Assembly (NCBI RefSeq): GCF_003441595.1
Contig: NZ_CP031848.1
Location: 3,844,001-3,908,000, forward strand
Source of the DNA: Marinobacter sp. Arc7-DN-1
GTDB taxonomy: Bacteria; Pseudomonadota; Gammaproteobacteria; Pseudomonadales; Oleiphilaceae
Direction of reading: 5' to 3'
DNA length: 64,000 bases
Numbering within the stretch: position 1 is the stretch's first letter; each line of letters starts with the position of its first letter. A program made the translations under genes and the position numbers. The notes beneath the pieces are model-generated. The model saw nothing but the letters and a program-made list of their open reading frames with translations. It was not told the DNA's origin and did not search any database. Positions 62,684-64,000 of the stretch are shown here, piece after piece.

Positions 62684-64000
62684 ATGCACAGCAAGGTTGT
62701 TGCGATGACCACGCGATCCTCCGATCTGACGCCGATCATCGACCTGGCAGCGGAGCCGGGTACCGGACCGACGCGCACGCGGCGGCCGGTCTACGTGGAT
62801 CTTCTGCCCCCGTGCAACCAGGCCTGTCCGGCAGGGGAGAACATCCAGGCCTGGCTGGCCCATGCGCAGGCGGGCCGCTACCGCGAGGCATGGGAGACGC
62901 TGGTGCGGGACAACCCGCTGCCGGGCGTGCATGGACGGGTCTGTTATCATCCCTGCGAAACCGCCTGCAACCGCCGCGCGCTCGACAGCGCCATCTCGAT
63001 CCACGCGGTCGAGCGTTTCCTTGGTGACCTGGCCGCGCGGGAAGGCTGGGCGTTGCCGGTCGATGCCGCGCCGAGCGGCAAGCGGGTGCTGATCGTCGGC
63101 GCCGGCCCAAGCGGTCTGTCGGCTGCGTATCAGCTCGCGCGCCGCGGCCATGCGGTTGAGATCCGGGAGGCCGGTCCGCTGCCTGGTGGCATGTTACATT
63201 TCGGCATTCCCGCCTACCGGCTGCCGCGTGCGGACCTGCTGCAGGAGGTGCGGCGGATCGAGGCCATGGGCGTCAGGATCGTCCTCGATCACAAGGTCGA
63301 GGACCTGCTGGCCGAGCAGGAAACCGGGGGCTTCGATGCGGTATTTGTCGCCATCGGGGCGCATGTCGCCAAACACGCGGACATCCCGGTACGCGATGCC
63401 GCCCGGGTGCTCGACGCGGTGAGTCTGCTGCACGAGGTCGGCGGTGGCGAGCGACCACAGCTTGGCCGGCGGGTGGTGATCTACGGTGGCGGCAATACGG
63501 CCATGGATGCCGCACGCACTGCCAGGCGCCTCGGCGCGGAAGAGGCGCTGATCATCTACCACCGCGACCGCGCGCACATGCCGGCCCACGCCTTCGAGGC
63601 CGACGAGGCTCTCGAGGAAGGGGTCAGGATCCAATGGCTGACCAGCATCAAGGAGGTCGCGGGGCCGTCGCTCACCGTCGAGGTCATGGCGCTGGATGCG
63701 GCCGGTCGGCCGCAGCCGACGGGCCGTTTCGAGACCCTGCAGGCAGACGCCGTGGTGTTGGCCCTGGGGCAGCAGGCCGACAGCGGTTTCCTGCGCCGGA
63801 TTCCAGGCATCGAATTCCAGCCCGACGGCACGGTCATGGTCGCCCCGAACATGATGACCGGTCGGCCCGGGATCTTCGCCGGCGGCGACCTGGTGCCGGG
63901 CGAGCGCACCGTAACGGCGGCGGTCGGGCATGGCAGGCAGGCGGCGCGGCACATCGATGCCTGGCTGTGCGGCACCACCTACCAGCCTGCCGAGAAGCAC
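62684..64000 (+). CDS. GltD-like NAD(P)-dependent Fe-S flavoprotein oxidoreductase, partial
   Basis: At least 439 residues, cut by the window end. RBS AGGAGG 7 bases before ATG 62684. N-terminal 4Fe-4S ligands: PPCNQACPAGENIQAW near residue 47 and CYHPCETACNRRALDS near 89. FAD motif RVLIVGAGPSGLSAAYQLAR near 133, LPGGMLHFGIPAYRLPRADL near 166, NAD(P) motif VVIYGGGNTAMDAARTARRL near 265, then PGIFAGGDLVPGERTVTAAV near 398. Like the glutamate synthase small subunit or DPD domain; electron partner unknown. Base use is more GC-rich than most of the window. Confidence 0.88.
   Translation, partial: MHSKVVAMTTRSSDLTPIIDLAAEPGTGPTRTRRPVYVDLLPPCNQACPAGENIQAWLAHAQAGRYREAWETLVRDNPLPGVHGRVCYHPCETACNRRALDSAISIHAVERFLGDLAAREGWALPVDAAPSGKRVLIVGAGPSGLSAAYQLARRGHAVEIREAGPLPGGMLHFGIPAYRLPRADLLQEVRRIEAMGVRIVLDHKVEDLLAEQETGGFDAVFVAIGAHVAKHADIPVRDAARVLDAVSLLHEVGGGERPQLGRRVVIYGGGNTAMDAARTARRLGAEEALIIYHRDRAHMPAHAFEADEALEEGVRIQWLTSIKEVAGPSLTVEVMALDAAGRPQPTGRFETLQADAVVLALGQQADSGFLRRIPGIEFQPDGTVMVAPNMMTGRPGIFAGGDLVPGERTVTAAVGHGRQAARHIDAWLCGTTYQPAEKH

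Overview
The window looks like a chromosomal segment of a marine gammaproteobacterium, most likely Marinobacter or a close relative. This rests on moderately high GC, gene order such as ydbH-ynbE-ydbL, the PA2778/PA2779-type pair, the mms valine operon and puu-type polyamine genes. The genus is inferred from memory of gene content, not from a search. No rRNA, tRNA, CRISPR array or intact transposase gene was seen.

Layout. 1-6.2 kb: envelope and housekeeping genes (ydbH end, ynbE, ydbL, rluF, a methyltransferase, a C39-like peptidase lipoprotein with its small partner, a phospholipase D-like protein). 6.4-9.1 kb: a compact Ser/Thr kinase, PP2C phosphatase and FHA set. 9.1-11.3 kb: glutamine amidotransferase, YebC-type and SRPBCC proteins. 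11.4-18.1 kb: a valine catabolic operon (mmsA, acyl-CoA dehydrogenase, enoyl-CoA hydratase, 3-hydroxyisobutyryl-CoA hydrolase, mmsB) with a divergent AraC-type regulator. 18.1-25.8 kb: palindromic repeats, then an orphan type VI secretion module (VgrG, DUF4123 adaptor, 904-residue LysM protein) facing a SUMF1-type lipoprotein. 25.9-29.3 kb: AI-2E-type transporter, MDR oxidoreductase, and a proline-racemase homologue with unusual active-site residues. 29.4-37.3 kb: acyl-CoA synthetase, thioesterase, hydrolase and a complete Liv-type ABC transporter; two similar palindromic operators precede the two halves. 37.2-39.5 kb: extradiol-dioxygenase-like and DoxX genes divergent from a LysR regulator.

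39.5-54.2 kb is the most unusual part. Genes of a gamma-glutamyl-putrescine pathway (puuA, puuB, puuC) and diguanylate cyclases are interleaved with partial, internally deleted or relic copies of the same few genes: two copies of an FN3-type lipoprotein, three puuB 3' ends, a 48-base GGDEF scrap, two cyclotransferases (one with an in-frame deletion), two deleted SDR genes, and a hipBA toxin-antitoxin pair. It reads as repeated local duplication followed by deletion.

54.3-58.8 kb: an AraC-type regulator divergent from a flavoprotein dehydrogenase and a ThDP enzyme, with a clear 22-bp-spaced direct repeat between them. 58.8-60.9 kb: LemA and two TPM-domain proteins. 61.1-64 kb: an MFS transporter, then a visibly GC-richer end holding a short membrane ORF and a GltD-like oxidoreductase cut by the window edge.
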